From: Erythrobacter cryptus DSM 12079
Lineage (GTDB): Bacteria > Pseudomonadota > Alphaproteobacteria > Sphingomonadales > Sphingomonadaceae
DNA: 64,000 nucleotides
Assembly (NCBI RefSeq): GCF_000422985.1
Contig: NZ_AUHC01000002.1
Coordinates: 1 to 64,000 of the forward strand
Direction: 5' to 3'
A model generated the notes under the pieces. The model had not been told where the DNA came from. It did not search any database and saw nothing but the letters and a program-made list of their open reading frames with translations. Position numbers and translations under genes: made by a program. This document shows positions 8,936 to 17,578 of the stretch, in pieces (the first letter of the stretch is position 1; every line of letters starts with the position of its first letter).

Positions 8936-9802
8936 ATGGCCAGCGAATGGTGCATCGGGATCATCGGCGGATCGGGCCTCTATGCCATCGAGGGGCTGGA
9001 GGATGAGCAGTGGATCGCGATCGAGACCCCCTGGGGCGATCCTTCCGATGAGATCCTGTGCGGCACGCTCGGCGGGGTCAAGCTGCGATTCCTGCCGCGC
9101 CACGGCCGCGGGCACCCCATCACCCCGAGCGAAGTCAATGCCCGCGCCAATATTGATGCATTGAAGCGCGCCGGCTGCACCGATATCCTGGCGATCAGCG
9201 CGGTCGGCTCGTTGCGCGAGGAGCTTGAGCCGGGGCGGTTCGTGGTGGTCGAACAGTTCATCGACCGCACCGTCAGGCGCGAGAGCACCTTCTTCACCAG
9301 CGGCTTTGTCACCCATGTCTCGATGGCCGATCCGGTGTGCCCGCGGCTGTCGCAGATGGCCGCCGAGGCGGTGGTCAAGGCCAGGGGAAAGGTGGCGGTG
9401 GGGGCGACCTATCTTGCCATGGAAGGCCCGCAATTTTCCACCCGCGCCGAAAGCCGGATGTACCGCGCCTGGGGGGCGGACGTGATCGGCATGACCGCCA
9501 TGCCCGAGGCCAAGCTCGCGCGCGAGGCCGAGCTGCCCTATGCGCTTGTCGGCATGGTCACCGATTATGATTGCTGGCGCGAGGGCGAAGCGGTCGATGT
9601 CGCCGCGGTGGTCCAGCAGATGCAGGCCAATGGCGCGCTCGCCCGGGCGATGGTGAGGAACTTCATCGAGGCCCTGCCGCCGACCCGCGCGCCCTCCCCG
9701 ATCGACACCGCGCTCGACAACGCGGTGATCACCGCGCCTTCCGAGCACGATCCGGCGCTGCTGGCGCGGCTCGACGCGGTGGCCGGGCGGCTGTTTGCCT
9801 GA
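8936..9802 (+). CDS. mtnP: S-methyl-5'-thioadenosine phosphorylase
   Basis: A 288-residue purine-nucleoside-phosphorylase-fold enzyme. It phosphorolyses methylthioadenosine, a by-product of polyamine synthesis, to adenine and 5-methylthioribose-1-phosphate. Family features are the N-terminal phosphate loop GIIGGSGLY, the phosphate-binding RHGRGH, NARANIDALK, the base-site YLAMEGPQFSTRAES and VIGMTAMPEA. Length is typical for MtnP. A strong ribosome-binding site, AGGAGGA at 8918-8924, precedes the ATG. It converges on the acyl-CoA synthetase with only 12 bases between the two stops. The rest of the methionine salvage pathway is not in the window. Confidence 0.93.
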   Translation: MASEWCIGIIGGSGLYAIEGLEDEQWIAIETPWGDPSDEILCGTLGGVKLRFLPRHGRGHPITPSEVNARANIDALKRAGCTDILAISAVGSLREELEPGRFVVVEQFIDRTVRRESTFFTSGFVTHVSMADPVCPRLSQMAAEAVVKARGKVAVGATYLAMEGPQFSTRAESRMYRAWGADVIGMTAMPEAKLAREAELPYALVGMVTDYDCWREGEAVDVAAVVQQMQANGALARAMVRNFIEALPPTRAPSPIDTALDNAVITAPSEHDPALLARLDAVAGRLFA

Positions 9803-9814
9803 GGCCTACCCGGC

Positions 9815-11449
9815 CTAGCCCGGAGCGGCATCGGCGATGGCCTGCGCGGTCTTGTAATCGGGCTTGCCGTTGTTGAGCCGCAGCGAGGCTTCGGTGAAGA
9901 TGTAGCGGCGCGGGATCTTGTAACCGGCAAGCCCGGCGCGCGCATGGGCATCGAGCTGGGCCTCGAGACCAGTGCTGTCAGCCGGCGCGGCGCCCGCGGC
10001 CGGCTGCACCACCGCCACCACCTTGCGCCCGAAACGCGGATCGGGAAGGCTGACCACGCGCACATCCTGCACCGCCGGATGGGTGATCAGCACCGCTTCG
10101 ACCTCCTCGGGGAAAACCTTCTCACCCCCGGTGTTGATGCACATGTTGTCGCGCCCGATGAACTCGAGCGTGCCATCGGCGGCCCAGCGCGCCCGGTCGC
10201 CGGTCATCAGCCAGCGCTTGCCGCCGATCACCGGGAAGGTCTGGGCGTTCTTTTCGTCCTCGCCGAGATAGCCCAGCGGCAAGGGGCCGGTGCGCGCGAC
10301 GATCCCGACCCCTTCCGCGCCCGGGGGGATTTCCTTGAGGTTCTCGTCGAACAGCTTGGTCTCGCGCCCGGGCAGCGGCTGGAACTTGCCCCCGCCGCTC
10401 GATCCTTGGGCGGTGGTGATGACGATGCCGGTGCCCGAGCTTTCCGAGGAGCCGAGTGCATCGATGATCATAAGGTGGGGCGCGTGCCCGATCAGGCGCT
10501 GCTTGAGGGCTGGCGAGAACACCGCGCCCGAGGAGGTGATGGTGCGCAGCGAGGCGAGCACCTTCGCGCCATCGCCGCGGGCATCGAGCCGGTCAGCCAG
10601 CGGCAGGGCAAAGGCATCCCCGACGATGAAGATGCCGCGCGCGCCAAGCCGAGCGATCTCGTCGAGAGCGAGATCGGCATCGAAGCGGGGCGCCGGCAGC
10701 AGCGCCAGAGTGCCGCCCTTGAGCAGGTGGATGAGCGCGGTGAACTGGCCGGCGCCGTGCATCAGCGGCGAGAGCAGCAGCAGCGGCGAGGTGCTGGCCG
10801 GATGCTCTGGCCCGATCCGCGCCGCTTCGGCCACCTGGTCTTCGAGCGAGGCGGCGACGAATGGCGCTGTGCCGGGCGCGCGCTGCCACACCCCGATGCT
10901 GAAGGCGGCCCAGGCCTGATCCATCGGCCACATCACCGCCTTGGGCATGCCCGTGGTGCCCCCGGTGGCGGTGAGGAACAGCGCCGCGCGGTCATCATGC
11001 ACACCAAAGCCTTCGCCGAGCGGGCTGTCGCACAGCGCCGTCCACTCGGCCCCGCCCACGTCGATCGTGTGCGAGCCGGCCGGCATGGCGCCCTCGGCCA
11101 GTTCGGCAAAGTCGCTTTCGACAAACAGCGCCTTGAGGCCAAAGCGGGTGAAGATGTCGGCAAGCTCGCGCGCCTTGTAGTGGTAATTGACGTTCACCGG
11201 CACCAGCCCCGCCTTGACGCAGCCGAACCAGGCAAGGAGGTATTCGGGGGTGTTGCGCAGCATCTGCCCGGCAATGTCGCCCGGCCGCAGCCCGCGCGCC
11301 ATGAGCCCCGCGGCGATGCGATCGGTGAGCGCGTCGAGTTCGCCCCAGGCGATCACCCGCTCTCCATGCACCAGCGCCGGGCGATCGGGCGGGATCGCCG
11401 CGGCCAGCTGCTTGAGCACCACCCCGAAATTCGCACCTTCAAACACCAT
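9815..11449 (-). CDS. Acyl-CoA synthetase (AMP-forming)
   Basis: A 544-residue ANL-superfamily enzyme that activates a carboxylic acid to its CoA thioester using ATP. It shows the P-loop-like TATGGTTGMPKAVMW, the adenylate motifs ALGSSESSG and WLMTGDRARWAADG, the hinge FIGRDNMCINTGGEKVFPEEVE and the C-terminal lysine region RLNNGKPDYK. It resembles FadD-type synthetases of sphingomonad and actinobacterial steroid or fatty-acid catabolism; the substrate is unknown. The ATG at 11449 follows GGTGGAG and was preferred over upstream in-frame starts. It is divergent from the LuxR-type regulator, sharing a 136-bp control region, which makes it a plausible regulatory target. Confidence 0.9.
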   Translation of the reverse strand: MVFEGANFGVVLKQLAAAIPPDRPALVHGERVIAWGELDALTDRIAAGLMARGLRPGDIAGQMLRNTPEYLLAWFGCVKAGLVPVNVNYHYKARELADIFTRFGLKALFVESDFAELAEGAMPAGSHTIDVGGAEWTALCDSPLGEGFGVHDDRAALFLTATGGTTGMPKAVMWPMDQAWAAFSIGVWQRAPGTAPFVAASLEDQVAEAARIGPEHPASTSPLLLLSPLMHGAGQFTALIHLLKGGTLALLPAPRFDADLALDEIARLGARGIFIVGDAFALPLADRLDARGDGAKVLASLRTITSSGAVFSPALKQRLIGHAPHLMIIDALGSSESSGTGIVITTAQGSSGGGKFQPLPGRETKLFDENLKEIPPGAEGVGIVARTGPLPLGYLGEDEKNAQTFPVIGGKRWLMTGDRARWAADGTLEFIGRDNMCINTGGEKVFPEEVEAVLITHPAVQDVRVVSLPDPRFGRKVVAVVQPAAGAAPADSTGLEAQLDAHARAGLAGYKIPRRYIFTEASLRLNNGKPDYKTAQAIADAAPG

Positions 11450-11585
11450 GCCTTGCTCCACCTGACATGTCATTTTCGCTAGCCCCGTCGGCGCCCGGCT
11501 TCCCCTAGGTAAATGATGAGGCATTTGCCGAAAATTGCGCTAGTGTGAGCGCGCGGGAGAACATTGGAGAGGAGCAAGGCTGACA

Positions 11586-12395
11586 ATGGCCAACAATGTT
11601 GTCGAATTGCGCACGCCGCAAGGCCGCGAATCGCTTGAACAATATCTCGAATCGGTGACCATCCGCTGCCCCGACGACATCCACGATGCCGCAGTGAACC
11701 TCGCGCGAATCGCGCAGGAGCGGGGGATGCAGGTGGCCGTGTGCGACGATATTTCGTCGAAGGAACCGATGGTCGATGCCGAGGGCACGATCCTCAATGC
11801 CGACACCTTTCGCTGGCTCGATGATGGGGCGCGCTGGTGGGAGGATCACCGCCTCGCACTGCATTCGCCGCTGCCGCGCGCCTGCCGCTATGAGAGCGAG
11901 CCCTTCTGGGTCAACCGCCACGGCTTTCACACCCGCTGGCGCAACCACTATCTTGATGAGATGGACCTTTCCGATTTCGAGCGCCGCGCCCTGTGCAAGG
12001 CGGCGATCGTCATCCCCACGCACCTGCCCTTCGGCCAGATCAGCGCTTCGAGCTTCATCTCGATGGATCGCAACAAGGAGGATCTCAGCCGCGAATTTGC
12101 CGAATACGGCACTCTGTTTGCCATGGTGATCCGCTGCTTTGTGGCGGGCTATGTGCAGGCGATGCGCACCAAGCGGCGGATTCCATCAGACTGTGTGCTC
12201 TCGAAGCGCGAGGTGGAATGTCTGCGCTGGGCCGCGATCGGCAAGACCGACAAGGAAATCAGCATGATCCTCAACCGCTCGCACGCCACCATCCGCTATC
12301 ACATCCACCGCGCGGGCGAGAAGCTCGACAGCGTCAACCGCGCCCAGACGATCTTCAAGGCCGGGCAGCTCGGTTATCTCGGCGCGTCTGACTGA
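11586..12395 (+). CDS. LuxR-family transcriptional regulator (solo)
   Basis: A 269-residue regulator. The N-terminal ~190 residues resemble a divergent autoinducer-binding-like sensor domain (for example LDDGARWWEDHRLALHSPL). The LuxR DNA-binding domain spans residues 205-265, with LSKREVECLRWAAIGKTDKEI and TIRYHIHRAGEKL. No luxI-type synthase is present in the window, so it is a LuxR solo that may sense a metabolite rather than a homoserine lactone. GAGAGGAG at 11567-11574 precedes the ATG. Its position between an acyl-CoA synthetase and the Rieske oxygenase group suggests control of this catabolic region, by inference. Confidence 0.85.
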   Translation: MANNVVELRTPQGRESLEQYLESVTIRCPDDIHDAAVNLARIAQERGMQVAVCDDISSKEPMVDAEGTILNADTFRWLDDGARWWEDHRLALHSPLPRACRYESEPFWVNRHGFHTRWRNHYLDEMDLSDFERRALCKAAIVIPTHLPFGQISASSFISMDRNKEDLSREFAEYGTLFAMVIRCFVAGYVQAMRTKRRIPSDCVLSKREVECLRWAAIGKTDKEISMILNRSHATIRYHIHRAGEKLDSVNRAQTIFKAGQLGYLGASD

Positions 12396-12474
12396 GCTTG
12401 CGGGGCGGGGCGCCTTGCCTGGCCCTGCCCGCTGCCCGATCGCATCGCCGCGGGCGTGTGCCGACCGGGGCCGG

Positions 12475-12502
12475 CTAGCCCAGCCTCCCTAGCCCAGCCT
12501 CC
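12475..12502. repeat. Perfect 14-bp tandem duplication at a gene's 3' end
   Basis: CTAGCCCAGCCTCC occurs twice in immediate succession, at 12475-12488 and 12489-12502. The second copy contains the stop codon (CTA at 12489-12491) of the minus-strand VOC gene, and the first lies just beyond it. It looks like a recent slippage duplication with no effect on the protein. Confidence 0.8.
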
Positions 12503-13025
12503 GCAGCGGCTCGCTGCCATCCCAGCCGATGCTCGCCGCCTTGATGATGGCAAAGAGATCCGGCCCGTCCTTGGCCTGCTGGAGAATTTCGACCAGCGTG
12601 CCGGGGCCGGTGCCGGGATCGACATAGATCACCTCGCTGGTGCCGAAGCGGCCCTCGATCACCACCTCGGCGCCTTCGGCCTCGCACAGCGCCCGGGCGG
12701 CGGCGAGATCATCGACCAGGATGCACACGTGGTGCAGCCCGTTACCGGTCGATCCATATTCGCCGCGGTAAATCGAGGGGTGTTCATCGCGCGGGCGAAT
12801 GAGCTCGATCTGCATCTCGCCCCAATAGGCAAGCGCAAGGTCAAAGGCCGCCGCGGTGGGCGCGCCGCGATATTTCATCCCTTCAAGATGGATGTTCTCG
12901 ATCAGGAAGAACGGCCCCACCCCCATGACCTTCGTCCAATGGGCAAGGGCGGCATCGAAATCCGCAGGCACGAAGGCAAGCTGCATGATGTGCCCAAGCG
13001 CTGCGATCTTGCCGGCCAATGCCAT
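12489..13025 (-). CDS. VOC-family (glyoxalase/bleomycin-resistance fold) protein
   Basis: A 178-residue protein with the paired beta-alpha-beta-beta-beta modules of the vicinal-oxygen-chelate superfamily. IMQLAFVPADFDAALAHWTKVMGVGPFF opens module one, and GLHHVCILVDDLAAARALCEAEGAEVV opens module two. Candidate metal ligands include H in GHIMQ and H in GLHHV, plus a C-terminal glutamate (LVEIL). Members include extradiol dioxygenases, epimerases and isomerases; the reaction here is not determined. The start at 13025 is the first family-like methionine, with GGAG upstream. It is divergent from the Rieske oxygenase gene (95 bp apart), so a shared control region is likely. This supports a role in the same degradation pathway. 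Confidence 0.82.
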   Translation of the reverse strand: MALAGKIAALGHIMQLAFVPADFDAALAHWTKVMGVGPFFLIENIHLEGMKYRGAPTAAAFDLALAYWGEMQIELIRPRDEHPSIYRGEYGSTGNGLHHVCILVDDLAAARALCEAEGAEVVIEGRFGTSEVIYVDPGTGPGTLVEILQQAKDGPDLFAIIKAASIGWDGSEPLRRLG

Positions 13026-13120
13026 CTCACTCTCCAATCCGCTAGGGTGACCCTCCCGGCAGACTGTGTGATATTCCTTGCTCGAGACACTGCGCAAAGT
13101 GCGAGGGACGGACTGGCAGC

Positions 13121-14548
13121 ATGAACGAGATCAAGGACATTGCCCGCGGCGATCGCTGCCCAGGCATCAGCTATACCGACATGCTCAACGGCGATACCCG
13201 CCGTCCGCCCGATTACCTGTTCGAGGAATCCTTCATCGAGATGGGCGATGCGCCGCTCTCGGTCGAGCCCTATATCTCGGAGGAATGGGCGCGGCTGGAG
13301 CGCGAACGGATGTGGCCCAATGTCTGGTTGTTCGCCGCGCGCGAGGATGAACTGCCCGATCCGGGCGACAGCGTGGTGTTCGACATCGCCGGCAAGAGTT
13401 TCCTCCTCATTCGCCAGAAGGACGGGAGCGTGAAGGCCTTCTACAACGCCTGCCTTCACCGCGGGCGCAAGCTGCGCACCGAGAGCGGGCCCTCGGTGCA
13501 GCTGCGCTGCCCCTTCCACGGCTTTACCTGGCGCAACGACGGGAGCCTCAAGGAAATCCCTTGCGCCTGGGATTTCAAGCACCTTGAAGGCAAGGACATG
13601 AGCCTGCCCGAGGCCCGGGTCGAGCTGTGGCAGGGCTTCGTGATGATCACCGAGAACCACGCCCTGCCCGATTTCAAGACCTGGCTTGGCCCGGCGGCCG
13701 CGCATTATGACCGCTATGACTTTGAAAACCGCTACACTGGCATGTGGGTCAAGAAGAAGATCCCGGCCAATTGGAAGGCGACCGCCGAGGCCTTCATGGA
13801 GGCCTGGCACTCGATCACCACGCACCCGCAGCTGCTCGCCTTCCTCGGTGATGCGAACACCCGCTATGATCTCATCGGCGATCACTTCAACCGCGCGATC
13901 ACCCCTTCGGGCGTCCTTTCCCCGCACATGAAGGGCAAGGATTCGGACTATGTGCTCGAAAAGATGAACGAGTTTTCGGGCGGGCAGGATGCGCGCACCA
14001 ACCGCCGCTTCTCGGCTACTGAGGGCCCGGCGGAGGATTATGATCCGGCCGATCCGCTGGCGGCGCGCCGGGTGCTGGCCGAGGCCGGGCGCAAGGGCTT
14101 TGCCGAGCAATATGGCTATGACTATTCGCAGGCCTCGGACGCGGAAATCCTCGACAATTTCACCTACAACATCTTCCCCAATTTCTCGCCCTGGATCGGT
14201 TTCCTGCCGACGCTGGTCTATCGCTGGCTGCCCGGCGACACGCCCGATTGGTGCATCATGGAAATTCGCTTGCTGTTTCCCACCCCCAAGGGCGAGAAGC
14301 GCCCGCGCGCGGTTGAGCCGACCTATATCCCGGATGACCAGCCCTTTGCCTGGGCTGCCGACAAGATGGGCCCGCAGCTCGCCAATGTCTTCGATCAAGA
14401 CATGGCCAACCTTCCCTATGTGCAGGAGGGGATGAAGGCGCTGCGCGATGGCCTCATGGAACTTGGCCACTATCAGGACAGCCGGGTGCGGCATTTCCAG
14501 CGCACGCTGAAGAAATATATCGACGGGGAATTGCCGGCGGTTAAATGA
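13121..14548 (+). CDS. Rieske aromatic-ring-hydroxylating oxygenase, alpha subunit
   Basis: A 475-residue oxygenase. The Rieske [2Fe-2S] ligands are C111, H113, C130 and H133 (CLHRGRKL ... CPFHGFTW, C-x-H-x16-C-x2-H). The mononuclear iron site is marked by EAWHSITTH (H230, H235) in the catalytic domain, with a carboxylate ligand expected further on. Such enzymes add oxygen to aromatic, steroid or quaternary amine substrates with electrons from a reductase. No reductase, ferredoxin or beta subunit gene is adjacent, so partners must be encoded elsewhere. It is followed after four bases by an SDR dehydrogenase, the usual next step for a dihydrodiol or alcohol product. Confidence 0.92.
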   Translation: MNEIKDIARGDRCPGISYTDMLNGDTRRPPDYLFEESFIEMGDAPLSVEPYISEEWARLERERMWPNVWLFAAREDELPDPGDSVVFDIAGKSFLLIRQKDGSVKAFYNACLHRGRKLRTESGPSVQLRCPFHGFTWRNDGSLKEIPCAWDFKHLEGKDMSLPEARVELWQGFVMITENHALPDFKTWLGPAAAHYDRYDFENRYTGMWVKKKIPANWKATAEAFMEAWHSITTHPQLLAFLGDANTRYDLIGDHFNRAITPSGVLSPHMKGKDSDYVLEKMNEFSGGQDARTNRRFSATEGPAEDYDPADPLAARRVLAEAGRKGFAEQYGYDYSQASDAEILDNFTYNIFPNFSPWIGFLPTLVYRWLPGDTPDWCIMEIRLLFPTPKGEKRPRAVEPTYIPDDQPFAWAADKMGPQLANVFDQDMANLPYVQEGMKALRDGLMELGHYQDSRVRHFQRTLKKYIDGELPAVK

Positions 14549-14552
14549 CCGC

Positions 14553-15311
14553 ATGGCAGGCTTTTCCTTCGATCTTTCGGGGCGCAGCGCGCTCATCACC
14601 GGGGCTTCATCGGGCCTTGGCGCGCGCTTTGCCCGCCTGCTCGCGGCGAGCGGGGCGCGCGTCGCGCTGGGGGCGCGGCGGGCTCACCGGCTGGCAGCGC
14701 TGGCGGGCGAGATCGGCCCGGCGGCGCAGGCCGTTTCCATGGATGTGGCGCGCGAGGCCGACATCATCGCCGGCTTCGATGCCGCCGAGGCGGCATTCGG
14801 CGGGGTGATCGACACGGTGATCGCCAATGCTGGGGTCGATGGGGCGGGGCTTGCCACCGCGATCAGCGAGGCCGAGATCGAGCAGACGCTCGCCATCAAC
14901 CTCAAGGGCGCGATCCTCACCGCGCGCGAAGGCGCAAGGCGGATGATGGCCCATGGCGTTACCAAGGGGCGCATCGTGCTGATCGCCTCGATCACCGCCT
15001 TCGAGCCTTCCCCCGGCCTCGTCGCCTATGCCGCCTCCAAGGCCGGGGTGGTGCAGGCCGGGCGCACCCTCGCGCGCGAATGGGCGCGGGCGGGTATCTG
15101 CATCAACACCATCTCCCCCGGCTATATCCGCACCGCCATCAATGCCGACTGGTTCGAGACCGAGGCGGGCAAGAAGCAGATCGCGCGCTTCCCGCGCCGG
15201 CGCCTGATGGGCGAGGAGGGCCTCGATGCCCTCGTCCTGTTCCTGTGTTCGGATGCGGCCGAGTTCGTCACGGGCAGCGATTTCGTGCTCGATGACGGGC
15301 AGACCTTGTGA
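14553..15311 (+). CDS. Short-chain dehydrogenase/reductase
   Basis: A 252-residue classical SDR. It has the cofactor loop TGASSGLG (16-23), the structural motif NAG (92-94) and the catalytic residues S146, Y159 and K163 (YAASK). It starts four bases after the Rieske oxygenase stop, so the two are probably co-transcribed and act in one pathway, the SDR oxidising a hydroxylated product. The C-terminal VTGSDFVLDDGQTL is typical of the family. Substrate unknown. Confidence 0.92.
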   Translation: MAGFSFDLSGRSALITGASSGLGARFARLLAASGARVALGARRAHRLAALAGEIGPAAQAVSMDVAREADIIAGFDAAEAAFGGVIDTVIANAGVDGAGLATAISEAEIEQTLAINLKGAILTAREGARRMMAHGVTKGRIVLIASITAFEPSPGLVAYAASKAGVVQAGRTLAREWARAGICINTISPGYIRTAINADWFETEAGKKQIARFPRRRLMGEEGLDALVLFLCSDAAEFVTGSDFVLDDGQTL

Positions 15312-15401
15312 TGCGCCTTCGCTTCAGCCCGACGCGCACTCACGGCCCCGCGCACGGGCTGCGCGGGGCGCTTCGCGCCGTCCCTTCACCAGCCGCCTGC
15401 G

Positions 15402-16199
15402 ATGCCTAGACGAGCGATCTCGCTCGCCGCCGGGGTGCTGCCCGAGGCCAGTCCGGCCGAACTGATCGACTGCGCGGCGGCGGCCGGGTTCGATTATGGC
15501 GGCATGTGGGCCGCGCCCGAAAGCTGGACCAGCGCCACCACCCGCGCCGTGCGCCGGCAGGCGCGCGAGGCAGGGGTGCGGCTGCTCGACCTCGAGGTCG
15601 CCTGGATCATGCCCGGCCCGCCCGATCCGTGGCTGGCCGAGCTGGTTCACATCGCCGCCGAGATCGGCGCGGCCAACCTCTTGGTGGTCTCGAGCGATCC
15701 CGACATGGCCGCCACCGCCGCCAAGTTCCAGGCGCTCATCGATGCCGCGCGCGGCACGAAGGTGCGGGTCAATCTCGAGTTCGGCCTGTTCACCGCGGTC
15801 AAGACCATTCACATGGCCCGCGCCGTGCTCGATGCGGTCGAGGGCGAGGCCAAGGCGCTGCTTGTCGATACCCTGCACTGGGCGCGCTCGGGCGGCACGC
15901 CGGCCGATCTTGCGGCGATCCCGCGCGACTGGCTGTCCTATTGCCAGCCCTGCGATGCGCCCGCCGAGGGGCCCGCGGCGGATGATCTCGATGCGATCAT
16001 CGACGATGCCATCAACCGGCGCATGCCGCTGGGGCAGGGTGGCCTGCCGCTCGGTGCAATGCTCGATGCCCTGCCCGAAAGCCTGCCGCTGGCGGTGGAG
16101 GAACGTTCGGCAGCGCTGCGCGCGGCCTATCCCGATCTTGCCGAACGTGCCCGCGCGGTGGCGCGCACCAGCCGTGCCTGGCTTGCCGCGCGCGGTTAG
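15402..16199 (+). CDS. Sugar-phosphate isomerase/epimerase-like TIM-barrel protein
   Basis: A 265-residue protein with the xylose-isomerase-like TIM-barrel pattern. It begins AISLAAGVLPEASPAELIDCAAAAGFDYGGMW and has EFG (VNLEFGLFT) and DTLHWARSGG in the positions where family members place metal ligands (Glu, Asp, His). It probably isomerises or cleaves a small hydroxylated or cyclic compound. It lies 90 bp after the SDR on the same strand and may be the last gene of the Rieske unit. No good ribosome-binding site precedes the chosen ATG, so the start is less certain. Confidence 0.75.
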   Translation: MPRRAISLAAGVLPEASPAELIDCAAAAGFDYGGMWAAPESWTSATTRAVRRQAREAGVRLLDLEVAWIMPGPPDPWLAELVHIAAEIGAANLLVVSSDPDMAATAAKFQALIDAARGTKVRVNLEFGLFTAVKTIHMARAVLDAVEGEAKALLVDTLHWARSGGTPADLAAIPRDWLSYCQPCDAPAEGPAADDLDAIIDDAINRRMPLGQGGLPLGAMLDALPESLPLAVEERSAALRAAYPDLAERARAVARTSRAWLAARG

Positions 16200-16295
16200 G
16201 TGCGCGGCATCGTGGGCAAGGCGCCCGGCCCGCGTTGCATTTCCGTGACGGAGCGCTAGGCGGGGCGCAGCAGCCGCAACGGGGATTCGCGCGCG

Positions 16296-17231
16296 ATGAA
16301 GATCATGTCCGGCAATTCCAACCTGCCGCTCGCCCGGGCGATCGCGGCCTATCTCGAGATCCCGCTCACCGATGCCAGCGTGCGCCGCTTTGCCGACGAG
16401 GAGGTGTTCGTCGAGATCCACGAGAACGTGCGCGGCGAGGATGTCTTCGTGGTCCAGCCGACGAGCTATCCGGCCAATGACAACCTCATGGAACTCCTGA
16501 TCTGCATCGATGCGCTGCGCCGCGCCTCGGCCCGGCGGATCACCGCGGTGGTGCCCTATTTCGGCTATGCCCGGCAGGACAGGAAGCCCGGCCCGCGCAC
16601 GCCGATCTCGGCCAAGCTGGTCGCCAACCTCATCACCGAGGCCGGGGCTGACCGGGTGCTGGCGGTGGATCTCCACGCCGGGCAGATCCAGGGCTTCTTC
16701 GACATTCCCACCGACAATCTCTATGCCGCCCCCGTCATGGCCGCCGATATCCAGGCGCGCTATGGCGATCAGGCGCTGATGGTGGTGTCCCCCGATGTCG
16801 GCGGGGTGGTGCGCGCCCGCGCGCTCGCCAAGCGGCTCGACAATGCGCCGCTGGCGATCGTCGACAAGCGCCGCGATCGCCCGGGCGAATCGGAAGTGAT
16901 GAACATCATCGGCGAGGTGAAGGACCGCCATTGCATCCTCATCGACGATATCGTCGATTCGGGCGGCACCCTGTGCAATGCGGCCGAGGCGCTGCTCGAG
17001 AACGGGGCAAGGTCGGTGGCCGCCTATATCACCCACGGGGTGCTCTCGGGCGGGGCGGTGGCGCGCATCAACGGCTCGGCGCTCAAGGAGTTGGTGATCA
17101 CCGATTCGATCCGCCCGACCGAGGCGACCCAGGCTTCCGAGCGCATCAGGGTGCTGCCCATCGCCCCGCTGGTGGGCGAGGCGATCCGCCGGATCGCCGA
17201 TGAAAGCAGCGTCAGCTCGCTGTTCGATTGA
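16296..17231 (+). CDS. prs: Ribose-phosphate pyrophosphokinase
   Basis: A 311-residue PRPP synthetase making 5-phosphoribosyl-1-diphosphate from ribose-5-phosphate and ATP for nucleotide, histidine and tryptophan synthesis. Conserved segments are the flag-loop region [20 protein letters not shown], the catalytic [24 protein letters not shown], and the PRPP-binding loop DDIVDSGGT at 217-225. The length matches bacterial Prs. It overlaps the next gene by one base (TGATG), and hisN, which belongs to histidine synthesis and hence PRPP use, follows in the same run. Confidence 0.95.
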   Translation: MKIMSGNSNLPLARAIAAYLEIPLTDASVRRFADEEVFVEIHENVRGEDVFVVQPTSYPANDNLMELLICIDALRRASARRITAVVPYFGYARQDRKPGPRTPISAKLVANLITEAGADRVLAVDLHAGQIQGFFDIPTDNLYAAPVMAADIQARYGDQALMVVSPDVGGVVRARALAKRLDNAPLAIVDKRRDRPGESEVMNIIGEVKDRHCILIDDIVDSGGTLCNAAEALLENGARSVAAYITHGVLSGGAVARINGSALKELVITDSIRPTEATQASERIRVLPIAPLVGEAIRRIADESSVSSLFD

Positions 17232-17578
17232 TGTTTGATCCGGCCGAGGTGCGCGGCCTGCTGATCGCAGCGGCGCGTGCCCGGCAGCCGCTCACCTATG
17301 CGGCGCTGCTGAGCCTGCTCGGGTTTCGCTTCACCCGCCCGCTGATGCGCCAGCTGTGCAAGGTGCTCGACCGCATCGACGAGGATGGGCGCGCTTGCGG
17401 TGAGCCGGGCCTTGCCGTGCTGGTGGTGCGTCAATCGGACGGGCTGCCGGGGCAGGGCTGGTTTGTCAGCCGCGCTGGCCTTTATGCCGATCTGCCGCTC
17501 ATCTGGGAAGGGCCGGAGGCGCGGCGCTATGTCGAGGCTCGACAGGCCGAGGCCTTCGACTATTGGAAGGGCGCATGA
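17231..17578 (+). CDS. Small conserved hypothetical protein between prs and hisN
   Basis: A 115-residue protein of unknown function. The middle part, YAALLSLLGFRFTRPLMRQLCKVLDRIDEDG, has the look of a winged-helix segment. The C-terminal half has VLVVRQSDGLPGQGWF, and the end is Trp/Tyr-rich. Similar proteins recur next to prs in sphingomonads and are sometimes labelled as prs by position; this is from memory. Its ATG shares a base with the prs stop, and its own stop overlaps the hisN start (ATGA), so it is almost certainly translated as part of this operon. Confidence 0.7.
   Translation: MFDPAEVRGLLIAAARARQPLTYAALLSLLGFRFTRPLMRQLCKVLDRIDEDGRACGEPGLAVLVVRQSDGLPGQGWFVSRAGLYADLPLIWEGPEARRYVEARQAEAFDYWKGA

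Noticed and set aside
11586-12395. Quorum-sensing circuit
   Set aside because: No luxI-type synthase is present in the window and the sensor domain is divergent.
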